Source: Capra hircus (taxonomy: Eukaryota; Chordata; Mammalia; Artiodactyla; Bovidae). From it: a DNA stretch of 64,000 nt. Positions 11,427 through 23,515 of this stretch are shown here, piece after piece; position 1 is the first letter of the stretch, and each line of letters begins with the position of its first letter. The notes beneath the pieces are model-generated. The model was not told where the DNA came from, searched no databases, and saw only the letters and a list, made by a program, of their open reading frames with translations. Both the position numbers and the translations under genes were made by a program. The stretch covers positions 7,150,054-7,214,053 of the forward strand of contig NC_030811.1 of NCBI RefSeq assembly GCF_001704415.2, in the 5' to 3' direction.

Positions 11427-12215
11427 TTTCCTACATAGAAAACTACTAAATTCACTAACTGGAGATATCTGATTTTTTGTAATTTACCATTTTTTTTTAA
11501 TATTTCCAACCACCTGGTGTTTGTTGCAAAATCCTATACATAGTGACTCTTCCCTTGCCTCTTGGGAGTGGACGCTCAGAGCTATCTGAGAGGCTGCCTC
11601 CTGGGCCAAATTCTCAAAGAAAATTAATTCTCAGCTTTTAGGTTATACACTTTTTTCAGTCAATTTCTTGTTTAAACTGTTGAACAAGACAGATTCTCCT
11701 GAGAATTTGAAAGCTAAATTCTCCTGAGAAAGCCACAACTCTCTCATCCCTGAGACTTCCATGGCCCATCCTGGCCACAGGTGTAGGTAGGGAATGAAGA
11801 AGGACACAAGCTAGTAACCATGCACCGTCGGACCCTGTAAAGCAGAAGGGGAATGTGTGGGTCAGTAAGAGGAACAGAACACAGGCAGAACAGAAGAGGA
11901 AGGTGATAGATTAGATCCCTAGAGCTGCTCCAACAGATCACTGCAAACTATGGAGCTTGAAAGGAAGACATTTATTGCCTCATAGTTGTAGTTCAAACTC
12001 AAGATGGTGGCAGAACCATGCTCTCTGAAGGCTCTTAGATCTTTCCTGGCCTCTTCCGGGCTTCTGGGGTTGCTGGCAATCCTCAGCTTCTAGACGCATC
12101 ACTGCAATCTCTTTCCTCTTGCATTTCACCATAAGCAGAAGGAGGAACCAGGCTGCACCTTCCACACTTTGCTTGGAAATCTCTTCAGCTAAATGGTCAG
12201 GTTCATCACTTACTG
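11427..12215 (-). repeat. Left arm of a large inverted repeat (LTR-like)
   Basis: This arm is the reverse complement of 14470-15257. Anchors are ttgttgcaaaatcct at 11521-11535 against aggattttgcaacaa at 15162-15176, and the block at 12121-12157 against 14517-14553. Similarity covers nearly the full length, with indels. In the minus orientation the unit ends in a MaLR/MLT-like LTR pattern. The right end is cut by a BovB tail at 12216. Confidence 0.75.
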
Positions 12216-12262
12216 GGGTCGCAAAGAGTCAGACACAACTGAGTGACTGAACTGAACTGAAA
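12216..12262 (+). mobile_element. BovB tail scrap
   Basis: Only ggggtcgcaaagagtcagac and the following ctgaactgaactga tail are left. It abuts the left arm of the inverted repeat. Confidence 0.8.
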
Positions 12263-13175
12263 AAGCAATATTGAAATAATGATATAGAAAAAGATAAAAC
12301 TACATCCATTTCCTGATGCCATTCAAATTCCAAATAAATTAGATATTTAAATGTAAAAATTTAATCCATATAAATAACAGAAGAAGAATAGGTAAATCCT
12401 TGTAATGTGGGGATGGGGGAAAATATGTCCAAGATTTGAAAAAGAGTAAGGAAAGAGAATATCAATTTGATTACATAAAAATCAAGACGATAATGTGATG
12501 CAAAAATAATGCACAATATATAAAGTACACACAAATCAAACCTGTGTTATTCTAGAGATACTTGTGTCTCACTCCCTAAAAGACCTGCAGGGAAGCTAAT
12601 TTTATTATCAGAATTATTTAAATGAAGAAACTGATGTGGCTTAAGAATTCTGAGATACTCGCCCACAATCATGGTGCCAATTGGTATTGAGCAGGGAAAG
12701 ATCCAATTCAAAGTCTGTCTGACTACCATGGTCACCCTTAACCACTGCATACTCCAGCTTCTTCTAGGTTCCTTCTCTGTTTCATCATTTCATAGATGAC
12801 ATCAGATCAGAGTAGATCGGGGGGAAATAGTTCACTCTCCCAAATGGTGAACAGGTAGCAGGTCTGTAATTAGAGAAGGCAAGGGGAGGGTTTCACAAAT
12901 ATTGTTTCTTTAGAATAGCTAACCCTGTCCACAGAGCATCTGCCCCTCAACTTATCTGTCATCCTACTAGGGACACAACTTCTCTCTGTTAAGTATTGAA
13001 AAGAATTCAAACTGAGTTCTAGGTTTCCTCTGCCATAAGTAACCTGGGTAATCCATTGTCTCATGAATTCACCAAGGTCTCATGGAGTCACCATGCTCTC
13101 AGGGATTCTATTTCCTTAAAATCAACAAGGACTTACTGTAAAGCATGTTGCATATTGAACTCTACTCAATACTCT
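12263..13175. other. AT-rich, possible L1 remnant, no gene
   Basis: The first 270 bases resemble a heavily decayed L1 ORF2 3' region in plus orientation, but I cannot fix limits. No coding frame is supported in the rest. Confidence 0.3.
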
Positions 13176-13300
13176 ACTGCTGCTACGTCGCTTCAGTCGT
13201 GTCTGACTCTGTGTGACCCCATAGATGGCAGCCAGCCAGGCTCCCCATCCCTGGGATTCTCCAGGCAAGAATACTGGAGAGGATTGCCATTTCCTTCTCC
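13176..13300 (-). mobile_element. BOV-A2 monomer with target duplication
   Basis: A single reversed A unit is bounded by a perfect 12-bp target-site duplication, actcaatactct, at 13164-13175 and 13301-13312. The duplication fixes both ends. Confidence 0.9.
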
Positions 13301-13329
13301 ACTCAATACTCTGTAATAACCTATATGGT

Positions 13330-13440
13330 GAAGAATCTGAAAAAGAATGGGTATATGTATATGTATAACTAAGTCGCTTACCTGTACACCAGAAACTAAT
13401 ACATTAAAAATAAATGGTATTACAATATAAAATTAAATTT
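13330..13440 (+). mobile_element. L1 3' end fragment
   Basis: The pattern gtatatgtataactaagtcg, then ctgtacaccagaaactaata and an A-rich tail is the general L1 3' terminus. Plus orientation. Confidence 0.55.
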
Positions 13441-13584
13441 AACAAGGGATTTAGACTGAATGGCCTAAATTACCTTGTAGCTCTAAAGACCTGCCTTGAA
13501 GACATTAAGAGAAAACTCTGGGTTATCAAGTGGTACTCAGTGTTTGTCCCAACAGCTACTGGATAGAAGGTGCCTGCATGTATT

Positions 13585-13787
13585 CTGAGTGGTGTTTGAC
13601 TCTTTGTGATCCCATGGACTACAGCCTGCCAGGCTCCACTGTCCATGGGATTTCCCAGGCAGGAATAACTGGAGTGGGTTGCCATTTCCTCATCCGGGGA
13701 TCTTCCCAGCCCAGGGAGTGAACCCATATCTCCTGCATCTCTGCATTGCAGGTGGATTCTTTACCACTGAGCCTCTGGGGATTCCTG
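13585..13787 (-). mobile_element. Bov-tA SINE
   Basis: The A segment comes first, then aacccatatctcctgcatct and a reversed tRNA-like head (gcaggtggattctttaccac). Minus orientation. Confidence 0.85.
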
Positions 13788-14469
13788 GAGGAAAGTTGCA
13801 ATATTCAGCAAAAGTTGTCTTGTTAAAATGAGATGCGTGGACAATGTGTTAACAGACATCCTTACTCCCCTCCCTACCGCCACCTCTCCCGCTCTGGCAG
13901 CATCCTCCTGACTTGTTTGCACAGCACCTGGTCCCTTCTCAGGCCAGAATCAACGCCCTCCCTAGACTCCCCTATCCTACTGTCCCTACAGCTCTGTCTC
14001 CCTGGGATCTGTTCTCAGCCATGCTCACCTGATTTAAGGGTTTGATGAGTTGTCTGGTTTCCTCCAGAGAAGCTGTTTGAGCCCCTGCTTTTGCTCTAAC
14101 TGCTGCACCTCTGAGACCTCGGAGCCAGAAAGCAGATTGGGTGGGGCCAGTGAAGAAACTGTTTTAAAAGGAGACAGTAATGTTGCCTTATAATATGGGG
14201 GGTGCTTCATTTTTGTGAAGTGGAAAGCTTTTTCTTCACGTGCTTGCTATAGCACATGATTTCTTAAATTATATTCATTGTTTGGAGTTATCATGGTGGA
14301 TCCAAAAGACCCTTGTTAAATGACCTAAATCTTGTTCAGAAAGTCAGACTCAGTGTCTGATCATCTCTCCAGGGAGCTGGAAGAGACCACAGGGCCCTTC
14401 AGGGAAGAAGGAAGTCAAACACATGGCTTGCTGTATCCTGGGGATACTTCCTGTTCTACTATTGGGTGG
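13788..14469. other. Spacer of the inverted repeat, no gene
   Basis: A C-rich open frame at 13833-14045 has no domain and no exon borders. I see no repeat that I can name. Confidence 0.4.
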
Positions 14470-15257
14470 AAAGTAGACCATTTAGCTGAAGAGATTTCCA
14501 AGCAAAGTGTGGAAGCTGCAGCCTGGTTCCTCCTTCTGCTTATAGTGAAATGCAAGAGGAAAGAGGTTGCAGTGATATGTCTAGAAGCTGAGGATTGCCA
14601 GCAACCCCAGAAGCCTGGAAGAGGCCAGGAAGGATCTGAGAGCCTTCAGAGAGCATGGCTCTGTCAACATTTTGAGTTTGAACTCCCAAACTATTACCCA
14701 ATAAATGTCTCTGCTTTTAGTTTGTAGTAATCTGATGGAGCAGCTCTAAGAATCTAATCGATCACCATTCTCTTTTCCTCTACCTTTTCTCCTGCCTGCT
14801 TTTTGTTTCTCTTACAGACCCACACATTCCCCTCCTGCTTTACAGGGTCTGACTGGTGTAAGATTACTAGAATGTGCCCTTCCCCATTCCCTACCCACAC
14901 ATCTGGCCAGGATGGGCCATGGAAGTCTTAGTGATTCGAGAAGTTGTGGTTTTCTCAGGAGACTTTAGTTTTCAAATTCTCAGGAGAATTTAGCTTTTGT
15001 CAACAGTTCATACAACAAATCAATTGGGGAGAGTGCACAACCTAAAAGTTAAGGGTAATGTTTCATTTGATGGACTTTCTGAGGACTTCAGTCCAGAAGG
15101 CAGCCTCTCAGGTAGGTCTGAGGGACTGCTCCCAAGACTCAAAGAAAGAGCCAGGATGTGTAGGATTTTGCAACAAAAACCAGGTGGTCAGGAACATCAA
15201 AAGATTCCTGTTAATTAAAGGAAACCAGACATCTGAACTTAATGAATTTAGTGCTTT
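14470..15257 (+). repeat. Right arm of a large inverted repeat (LTR-like)
   Basis: It pairs with 11427-12215. It reads as the 3' part of an LTR-type repeat: the phrase aagcctggaagaggccagga and a polyadenylation signal aataaa at 14700-14705 resemble MaLR/MLT LTRs. The right end is cut by a BovB copy at about 15265. An open frame at 14332-14727 crosses it but is not supported as a gene. Confidence 0.72.
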
Positions 15258-15264
15258 TCTATGT

Positions 15265-15410
15265 AGTGGATTCAATATGCCAGCAAATTTGGAAAACTCA
15301 GCAGTGGCCACAGGACAAGGAAAGGTCAGTTTTCATTCCAATCCCAAAGAAAGGCAATGCCAAAGAATGCTCAAACTACCACACAATTGCACTTATCTCA
15401 CATGCTAGTA
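15265..15410 (+). mobile_element. BovB LINE, RT fragment, left part
   Basis: It reads the RT region ICQQIWKTQQWPQ then FIPIPKKGNAKECSNYHTIA. The copy is interrupted at 15410 by a BOV-A2 and resumes at 15718. Confidence 0.88.
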
Positions 15411-15670
15411 GGAGAAGGCAATGGCACCTCACTCCAGTACTCTTGCCTGGCAAATCCCATGGACAGAGGAGCCTGGTAGGCTGCAGTCCATGGAGTTGCT
15501 AAGAGTCAGACACGATTGAGCGACTTTACTTTCACTTTTCACTTTCATGCATTGGAGAAGGAAATGGCAACCCACTCCAATGTTCTTGCCTGGAGAATCC
15601 CAGGGACGGGGGAGCCTGGTGGGCTGCCGTCTATGGGGTCGCACAGAGTCGGACACGACTGAAGCGACTT

Positions 15671-15701
<31 letters not shown>

Positions 15702-15706
15702 GCAGC
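15411..15706 (+). mobile_element. BOV-A2 SINE nested in BovB
   Basis: Dimeric A units end in an (AGC)n tail. The target duplication acatgctagta (11 bp) is at 15400-15410 and 15707-15717, so this SINE inserted into an existing BovB copy. Confidence 0.93.
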
Positions 15707-15717
15707 ACATGCTAGTA

Positions 15718-15802
15718 AAGTAATGCTCAAAATTCTCCAAGCCAGGCTTCAGCAATACATGAACCATGAACTTCCAGATGTTCAAGCTGGTTTTAGAAAA
15801 GG
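15718..15802 (+). mobile_element. BovB LINE, RT fragment, right part
   Basis: The RT region continues after the nested SINE (VMLKILQARLQ-type region to VQAGFRKG-type region) and stops where a reversed BOV-A2 begins. Confidence 0.85.
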
Positions 15803-16126
15803 CAGCTGCTAAGTCACTTCAGTCGTGTCCGACTCTGTCCGACCCCATAGATGGCAGCCCACCAGGCTCCCCTGTCCCTGGGGATTCTCCAGGCAAGAAC
15901 ACTGGAGTGGGTTGCCATTTCCTTCTCCAATGCATGAAAGTGAAAAGTGAAAGTGAAGTCGCTCAGTCGTATCTGACTCTTAGCGACCCCATGGACTGCA
16001 GCCTACCAGGTTGTTCCTTCATCCATGGGATTTTCCAGGCAAAAGTACTGGAGTGGGGTGCCATTGCCTTCTCCAGGGGATGTTCCTGACCCAGGGATCA
16101 ACCTGGGGACTCCTGCACTGCAGGCA
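15803..16126 (-). mobile_element. BOV-A2 SINE
   Basis: Reversed dimer with linker gtgaaaagtgaaagtgaagt. It is the inverted partner of 15411-15706, about 100 bases away. The right end keeps a reversed tRNA-like remnant (ctgcactgcaggcag). Confidence 0.85.
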
Positions 16127-16870
16127 GTTCAGTTCAGTCGCTCAGTTGTGTCTGACTCTTTGTGACCCCATGGACTGCAGCATGCCAGGCCTCCCTGTCC
16201 ATCACCAACTCCTGGAGTTTACTCACACTCATGTCCATTGAGTCGGTGATGCCATCCAACCATCTTATCCTCTGTTGTTCCCTTCTCCTCCCACCTTCAA
16301 TCTTTTCTAGCATCAGGGTCTTTTCAAATGAGTCAGTTCTTTGTATCAGGTGGTGAAAGTATTGGAGTTTCAGCTTCAACATCAGTCCTTCCAATGAATA
16401 TTCAGGACTGATTTCCTTTAGGATGGACTGGTTGGATCTCCTTGCAGTCCAAGGGACTCTCAAGAGTCTTCTCCAACATCACAGTTCAAAAGAATCAATT
16501 CTTCGGCACTCAGCTTTCTTCACAGTCCAACTCTCACATCTATACGTGACTACTGGAAAAACCATCGCTTTGACTAGACGGACCTTTGTTGGTAAAGTAA
16601 TGTCTCTGCTTTTTAATATGCTGTCTAGTTTGGTCATAACTTTACTTCCAAGGAGAAAGTGTCTTTTAATTTCATGACTGCAGTCACCATTTTGCAGTGA
16701 TTTTGGAGCCCATAAAATCAAGTCTGTCACTGTTTCCACTGTTTCCCCATCTTTTTGCCATGAAGTGATGGGACCAGATGCCATGATCTTAGTCTACTGA
16801 ATGTTGAGTTTTAAGCCAACTTTTCCACTCTCCTCTTTCACTTTCATCAAGAGGCTCTTTAGATTCTTTA
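16127..16870 (-). mobile_element. BovB LINE, 3' fragment
   Basis: Reversed tail at the left, then minus frames with ESWTVKKAECRRIDSFEL and MASGPITSW. The frame is broken between the two. 5'-truncated before the YADD region. Confidence 0.9.
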
Positions 16871-17694
16871 CCAACTGAGCTACAGAGACATGTAGACTAG
16901 AGCCTAGTTAAGTCATCAAGCAAACAAAGAAGAGCAGCAAATCAAGCCCCAAAAGAAGAGAAGGTGAATCGGTATCCAGAGCTGCTACACTATATTACCC
17001 AAAATGTCAAGTTTTCAAAAACTACAAGACGCAGAAAACTATGACCCATATACTGGAAAATATCAGGCAACAGAAACTGCCTTTTAGAGGAACCAGATAT
17101 TGGATTTGAAGACTAGGCATCAAAGCAGCAAATAAAAATATATTTAAAGAACAGAAAGAATCACACCTAAAGAAATAAAGGAAGTTATGATGACAATATC
17201 TCATCATGTAGAAAATGTCAATAAAGAGAGAGAAATTATATTTTAAGAAAGAAAAAAAATAAACATTCTGATATTTGAAAGTAGAACTGAAATTTAAAAT
17301 TTTTATTTCTAGGGGCTTAATGACAGATTTGAACCAACAGAGAAATGATTCAATGAATTTGAAAATATAACAATTACAAACATATGAATGTAACAACTGA
17401 GCCCTGAAACACATGAAGCAGAAAACACCCAAAATCAAGGGGAGATAGACTATTCCACAATAATGGCTGTGAACTCCAATACTCCACTATGAATAATGCA
17501 TACATCAATTAATCAGAAGGTCAACAAAGAAATAAAAGATGTGACAAACACTATAAATCAATGAGGTCTAATATAAGAATACTCCACCACCTGCAGCAGA
17601 TTACACATTTTTTTTTAAATGCACAAGGAATATTCTCCTAATTAGATCATCTATAAGGACATGAAACAAACTTCAATAAGTTTGCATTGTTGTC
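16871..17694. other. AT-rich, possible old L1, no gene
   Basis: The block aaaactacaagacgcagaaa near 17018 resembles an old L1 region. The minus-strand frame at 17022-17438 is rich in F, C and L and looks like a chance frame in AT-rich DNA. Confidence 0.3.
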
Positions 17695-17762
17695 ACTGTT
17701 GTTTAGTTGCTAAGTCACGTCTGACTCTTTTGTGACCCCATGGACTGTAGCCCATCTAAATC
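17695..17762 (-). mobile_element. Bov-A fragment
   Basis: Only tgctaagtcacgtctgactc and ccccatggactgtagccca remain of a reversed A unit. Confidence 0.7.
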
Positions 17763-18694
17763 TCTTCCTAACCTGGGCTGCATTCTCTGGGATTTGGAAT
17801 TAACAAGTGTTCATGTTGCAGAATAGGACTTGCTAGGCGTTCCCTTTCCACACTGTTGAAGTTTCCCCTGCCTTCCCACCCTGGGTCCTCTCTACCATGC
17901 TCCCTGAGTTCTTATTCTTACATAGGGGAATATCTTCTATAATGATTCTTTATTTTATCAATTATTCCTTTTTTGTTCATTGTTTGTCCCCTCAAGGAAC
18001 ACTGATAGGTCTGGAGAGGCAGGGATCTTTACCTGCTATCATGTGCTAATATAGCCAGTTGCCTAGAACAGCACTTGGCATGAAATAGGCTCTCACTAGA
18101 CGCTGAATGAAAAGCCTATTTCATTTGATATATTGTTTGTGTTTATTTAGAATTGTATTGCTGTATTTTGCCTTTACTTCTGCTTTCAATCTATCTCTAG
18201 TTTCATGTTTTAGATTCAGATTACTTTTGCAATCCACTTCAAAAGACATTTATTTTTGTAACTGAAGTCTATGCTGTATTTATCATAATTATAATCTATA
18301 ATCTATTTGGATGCATTCATAATTTTATTTTCTGCTGTCTACGTGACCAACCTGTTTCATAATTTGTGTTTTCTTTCTTCTTTGTATCTTAATTTGGATT
18401 ATCTGGCTATTTTTTTCACTTTCTAATTTTTTCCTTTACTTGTATGGAAATTTTTAATGTTCCTTCCATTTTTAAAGTTACATATCTTTTACAGTTATAA
18501 CAAAATATTGGCTTTATTCCCTATATAACATATATTCTTAATTTGTCAAAGTTTAAAACGAATTCTATGTGTTCATCTTTCTGTTATACAACGAATACTT
18601 TAGAATATTTTAGTTTTTATTCCTACCTGCCACCCTTATGTCTACATTATTGTTGTTGTGTATTTTAATTTTCTTATTTTTTTCCTTTTTAAGC

Positions 18695-18904
18695 TCTGGT
18701 GATTTAGTCTGTAAGTCGAGTCCAACTCTTATGATCCCATGAACTGTAGCCCACCAGGATCCTCTGTCCATAAGGTTTCCCAGGCAAAAATATTGGAATG
18801 GATTGCCATTTCCTTCTCCAGGGAATCTACCCGACCCAAGAATTGAACCTTGGACTCCTACATTGCTGGAAGAGTCTTTACCAACAGAGCCACCAGGAAA
18901 GCCC
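18695..18904 (-). mobile_element. Bov-tA SINE
   Basis: A reversed A unit is followed by the reversed tRNA-like head ending gagccaccaggaaagcccta. More diverged than most copies here. Confidence 0.85.
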
Positions 18905-19172
18905 TAGAAATTATTAATAGTATCTCTTCTTTGTTTCTTTCTTTCTTCTTCTTTTTCATCTGGGATTACTTTTCTCTTGCTCAAGTACACTCTTACAAAT
19001 CCTAGTTAAGTTTTGCTGGTGGTAAGACGCTCAGTCTGTATTGTCTGAAATGTGTTTCTTTTGCCTTATTTTTGATAGCTATTTTCCCTGGGTGTAGAAT
19101 TTTAAGTTGACAGTTATTTTCTTTGAGCCCACCGAAAGCCTGATCTACTGTTTTGTGGCTTCCTTTGTCATT

Positions 19173-19293
19173 TGGCAACCCACTCCAGTGTTCTTGCCTG
19201 CAGAATCCCAGGATGGCAGAGCCTGGTAGGCTGCCGTCTATGGGGTCGCACAGTCGGACACTACTGAAGGGACTTAGCAGCAGTAGCAGCAGC
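19173..19293 (+). mobile_element. BOV-A2 monomer with target duplication
   Basis: A forward A unit ends in an AGC-rich tail. The 8-bp duplication ttgtcatt at 19165-19172 and 19294-19301 fixes the borders. Confidence 0.88.
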
Positions 19294-19640
19294 TTGTCAT
19301 TACTAAGAAATCAGACCAGTTCCTACTTTCTTTTTTCAAAGGTCACCTGTCTATTCATTCTGGTCCATTTCTTTCCCCACAGTTTCACTACTACACATTA
19401 CGGTGTGAATTCTTTCTTAATGAATTTCTTTTGTATCAGATTTTGTGAATGTGTTGATTGCTGAATTTTGTCAGCTCAGGAAAAAAAGAAAAATTCCAAC
19501 CATTATTACTTTAAAGTCTTCCTCTAGCCTATTCTCTCTCTCTCTTTTTCTATAAGCATCTTTTGCTCCTTGAACTTCATTCTGATCTTTTCTTTTTCAA
19601 ATCTCTCATCTATTTCACTGACTAGAAGTCACTGACCCCT

Positions 19641-21579
19641 ATGTCATCCTTCACTGAGGGAGTGTCCCTTTGGACTTAGTGATGCAAGTTCCTCTGTTAG
19701 CTACCCACCCCCTCCCACCTTGAATTCCCCCTTTGCCTTGACTATGATTTTCATGTCAAAGTGGCTTCCAGAAGTAAAGTTTAAATTCTCCAGAGCTGGT
19801 AAAGTATCCTCAGAGAGACAGCCTGCTGCTGCACTCCACTTGTCACCCACTAAGTTCTGTTCTAAGAATGCTTATTACTTGCCTACTCACAAATGCTTTT
19901 AAGAAAAGGTATCTAATATGTTTTCAGCATTTTTAGTTGATTTCAGTGGGAGGATGATTAATCTAGATATCTGAAACAGAAATTTATTTTCCCTTGGTTA
20001 GTTTTTTCCATGGTTTTGTTTGCTGAATTAATGGCCCCATTAGGGTTATTTTTTCTGTTTATCTTTGTCTCTTGCATCTCTCCATCATATTGCAGTTTGT
20101 CCTCAAATGGCAGTTCTCCCTGTTTACCTTTTCGAATTTTGGAATAACTTTCATTCAAAAGCTGAAAGTTTCACCTGTGAGTGAGGGTCCTGAGTGCAGG
20201 TCTCACCTGAGGTGACTGCGGGACAGGCTGTTATGGAGATGGAACACAAAATGCCCGAATGTGGAGGATTCTCTCTGGAGATGCTCTAATCAAAGGGCAG
20301 AATCCTTCAGTTATGCACTTGGAAGAGAGACCTTGAAGTGTAAGCCTCTGAACAGGGGGATGTGAAGAGACAATTGGGCCAGCCATCTCATGGTCACATC
20401 CTCAACGAATCCGCAGCCCCATCCCTTCGCAGCTGAAATGTCTGAGGCCAACCTCCCCACGGTGCTTCTGCCTCCTCCGTGGACGCCTCAGCTATAGCCT
20501 TTCTGGGCCCATGCTGACTGTGAATGTTTGGCCCCAGTGCTCCTTCCAGAAATTGTTGCATCCTCTTGTATCTCATATGTATGCTCCTAAGTTTGCTGTG
20601 ACATCACAGTTTGATTAGGGATTTCAAAAATGAAATGTCTGTGGTCTATAATTGATCTCAATCCATTTTCAGAATGGTTGGCATATGACTAGTTTGCTAA
20701 ATTGATGCTGAAATCTCTGATCTCCTGTTACATAGAAATAAAGGGCAATAAGAGAGAACGTGCAAACTACTCTTGCATATTTTATACACAGGATTATTTG
20801 TGGTCATCTACAACCTGGAGATAGAGACTTTCTAATACTAATTTCAATTTTTTATTACTTCAAAATAGGCAAAGAGAAAGAAAACTGCCTTCTTAAGTTT
20901 TCTATTATGTTCAGGCTTTTAAAACTCCACTGTCAGGAAGGCAGAAGAGCCTGCATCCACTGATTGCACTGGTTCTTTCACTCAGCTCATGACAGAGCTG
21001 CGACTGCCCTGACTCAGGCCTCCTAAGCAAGTCTGATGAACATCACTGCACGTAGAGGAGGGGAAGGGGACCTTGGTCAGGCCAAAGGTGAAGGAGATGA
21101 GGCAGGAAGGAAATGGTTGTGCCTGTGTACACGTGAATTTACAACAACCACTCTTGTTATTGTGAGAAGATTCTGAGAAATGGGCCAACCACAAACTTCT
21201 TGCAGACTGTGCTGTAATATGTGTGAAAATCATCCTCTGGTCTCTTTATCATAGAATTTCTAGCAAATAGGTACAGATATTTTTACATGCATGAGAAGGT
21301 CGTCTGTGGGTTGAAAAAAATAGGAAATGAAAAATACAAAACCAGCAAATGCTTAAAAGACCAAAAACTATTGAAAGTAAAACTGCGAAGCCTTTGAGTC
21401 TTTGAGCTTCAAGAAGTGCAAAAATAGGTCCTAACTCAGCATTAGAAGAGATCCAAATTAACATTGTAAAAGGGCCTGGAGACAAGGTAGTTTGACAACT
21501 TAGACCAATTTTACCATCAATCTCTTACATTTGACTATGCTGCTCACATCCAATTGTACCTAAATGACTGCGGTTTTTC
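19641..21579. other. No gene recognised
   Basis: Several short frames are present (19720-19902, 20394-20576, 20982-21233, 21249-21485). None shows a domain, and opposite-strand overlaps are common. Most of the stretch may be unique sequence. Confidence 0.4.
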
Positions 21580-22075
21580 AACTTTATTGAATTTCAATTT
21601 GCATAAAATAAAAATTCATGCATTTTCCAGGAGATTCAAACATCAATCAAAAATATTTCTAAGTCTTGGTATTTCCCATTAGCTTATATATGTGTATACA
21701 TGTTGCAATGAGTATGCATTTTATTTTATTATTTTTGCCTTTTGATCCCATTCACCCATTTCTCCCACTTCCACTATCAATCCCGACCTCTGGCAACCAC
21801 CAATATGTTCTCTGCATCTATGAGTTTGGCGTTTGTTTTGTTTAGATTCCACATATCAATTGGTTTGCACAGTATTTGTTTTTCTGTTAGACTTATTTCA
21901 CTTACCATAATGCCTTCCTCTCTATCCATGTTGTCAAAGGGGAAAGACTTCCTTCTCTGTTATGGCTGAATACTATTCGTGTGTGTATGTGTGTGTGTAT
22001 ACCAAAATTTCTTTATCCATTCATCCATCACTGACATGGACGTTGTCTCCATATCTTGAATGTTGTAATTCTTCG
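21580..22075 (-). mobile_element. L1 3' region fragment
   Basis: The run ctctggcaaccaccaatatg, then gattccacatatcaattgg and ttatggctgaatactattcg is the antisense of a common L1 3' region. A short GT tract is at about 21983-21999. It ends where a BovB copy begins. Confidence 0.65.
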
Positions 22076-22830
22076 GGGTGAAGTGAAGAGGAACTAAAAA
22101 ACCTCTTGAAGAAAGTGAAAGAGGAGAGCAAAAAAGTTGGCTTAAAGCACAACATTCAGAAAATGAAGATCATGGCATCCAGTCCCATCACTTCATGGGA
22201 AATAGATGGGGAAACAGTGGAAACAGTGTCAGACTTTATTTTGGGGGGCTCCAAAATCACTGCAGATGGTGACTGCAGCCATGAAATTAAAAGATGCTTA
22301 TTCCTTGGAAGAAAAATTATCACCAACCTAGATAGTATATTCAAAAGCAGAGACATTACTTTGCCGACTAAAGTCCGTCTAGTCAAGGCTATGGTTTTTC
22401 CTGTGGTCATGTATGGATGTGAGAGTTGGACTGTGAAGAAGGCTGAGTGCCGAAGAATTGATGCTTTTGAACTGTGGTGTTGGAGAAGACTCTAGAGAGT
22501 CTTGGACTGCAAGGAGATCCAACCAGTCCATTCTGAAGGAGATCAGCCTTGGGATTTCTTTGGAAGGAATAATGCTAAAGCTGAAACTCCAGTACTTTGG
22601 CCACCTGATGCGAAGAGTTGACTCATTGGAAAAGACTCTGATGCTGGGAGGGATTTGGGGCAGTAGGAGAAGGGGATGACCGAGGATGAGATGGATGGCA
22701 TCACAGACTCAATGGACATGAGTCTGAGTGAACTCCGGGAGATGGTGATGAACAGGGAGGCCTGGCTTGCTGCGATTCATGGGGTTGCAAAAAGGCGGAC
22801 ACGACTGAGCGACTGAACTGAACTGAAGGA
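22076..22830 (+). mobile_element. BovB LINE, 3' fragment in the ERV integrase
   Basis: The plus frame 22106-22495 reads KVKEESKKVGLKHNIQKMKI onward to KKAECRRIDAFELWCWRRL, then 22458-22679 follows in a shifted frame, ending at the BovB tail at about 22828. It borders the integrase remnant on its right side only. On its left the sequence is L1. Confidence 0.9.
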
Positions 22831-23515
22831 CTAAAACCAACCTGTTCCTTAGAGGCAATATGGTGCAGAGGAGAGCTATTGGTAAAGCCTCTTTCCATCC
22901 CATGGAGGTCTCCTGGGTTATCATTTTCATCACTGATTTGAAGAATTGGTTGGCTCTTTCTACCTTTCCTGAAGACTGAGGCCTCCAGGCACAATGGAGA
23001 TAATAAGTAATGCCCAATGATTTAAAGCCCCCTAGGGTGACCTTAGAAGTAAATGATGTCCCATTGTCACTCTGTAATGACCTGAGTAGACCAAATCTTG
23101 GAATGATTTCATAGAGCAGTTGTTTTTTTTTTTTTTCTTTTACCTTCTCCTCAGCCTTTCCAGTCTGGGTGTGAAAGCCTCAATCCATCCTGTGAATGTA
23201 GCTATCATGACTAATAGGTATTTATATCCTTGAGAAACAGGCATCTGGGTGAAGTCCCTCTGTCAGTTCTCTCCTGGGTAGGTCCCATGTCTTTTGATGG
23301 GCTGGCCAGCTGGGGTCTTCGAGCTCCTTGGGGGTTCTTTAATTGGCAAGTGGAACAAGAGGAGACCACTCGCCTTATAGTTGATTAGAGGCCTGTTCCT
23401 CTGAAGGACCTTTTTAGTAATTTTTGGAGGACCTTTTCTCCTAAATGAGTGGTGGCATGTAAGGAGTTAACCAACTTCCATTGGAGGTTCCGAGGCAGAA
23501 AAAGAAGTGCCTCCT
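22831..23515 (-). pseudogene. ERV B integrase remnant
   Basis: Integrase joins viral DNA to host DNA. The minus-strand frames retain a catalytic-core end with HCAWRPQSSGKVERAN, the usual region around the third acidic residue. Further upstream a decayed zinc-binding N-terminal part lies at about 23470-23330, and stops separate the pieces. The C-terminal domain is missing: a BovB begins right after a short stretch past the core motif. An upstream fragment is readable up to the RNase H region. Confidence 0.78.

Larger units (their letters stand above)
17990..19640 (-). mobile_element. Old L1M-type 3' region with nested SINEs
   Basis: The phrases tgggtgtagaattttaagtt, then gacagttattttctttgagc and the later tcttcctctagcctattctc follow the antisense of an old mammalian L1 3' region. 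Two SINEs interrupt it. Borders are approximate and the left third is weak. Confidence 0.45.

Noticed and set aside
14332..14727. 131-codon plus frame with a protein-like look
   Set aside because: It falls in the LTR-like arm of the inverted repeat, and the paired arm has a related frame (11980-12165) only because of shared repeat sequence.
17022..17438. 138-codon minus frame rich in F, C and L, looking like a membrane protein
   Set aside because: AT-rich old L1-like DNA gives such frames. No motif or exon signals.
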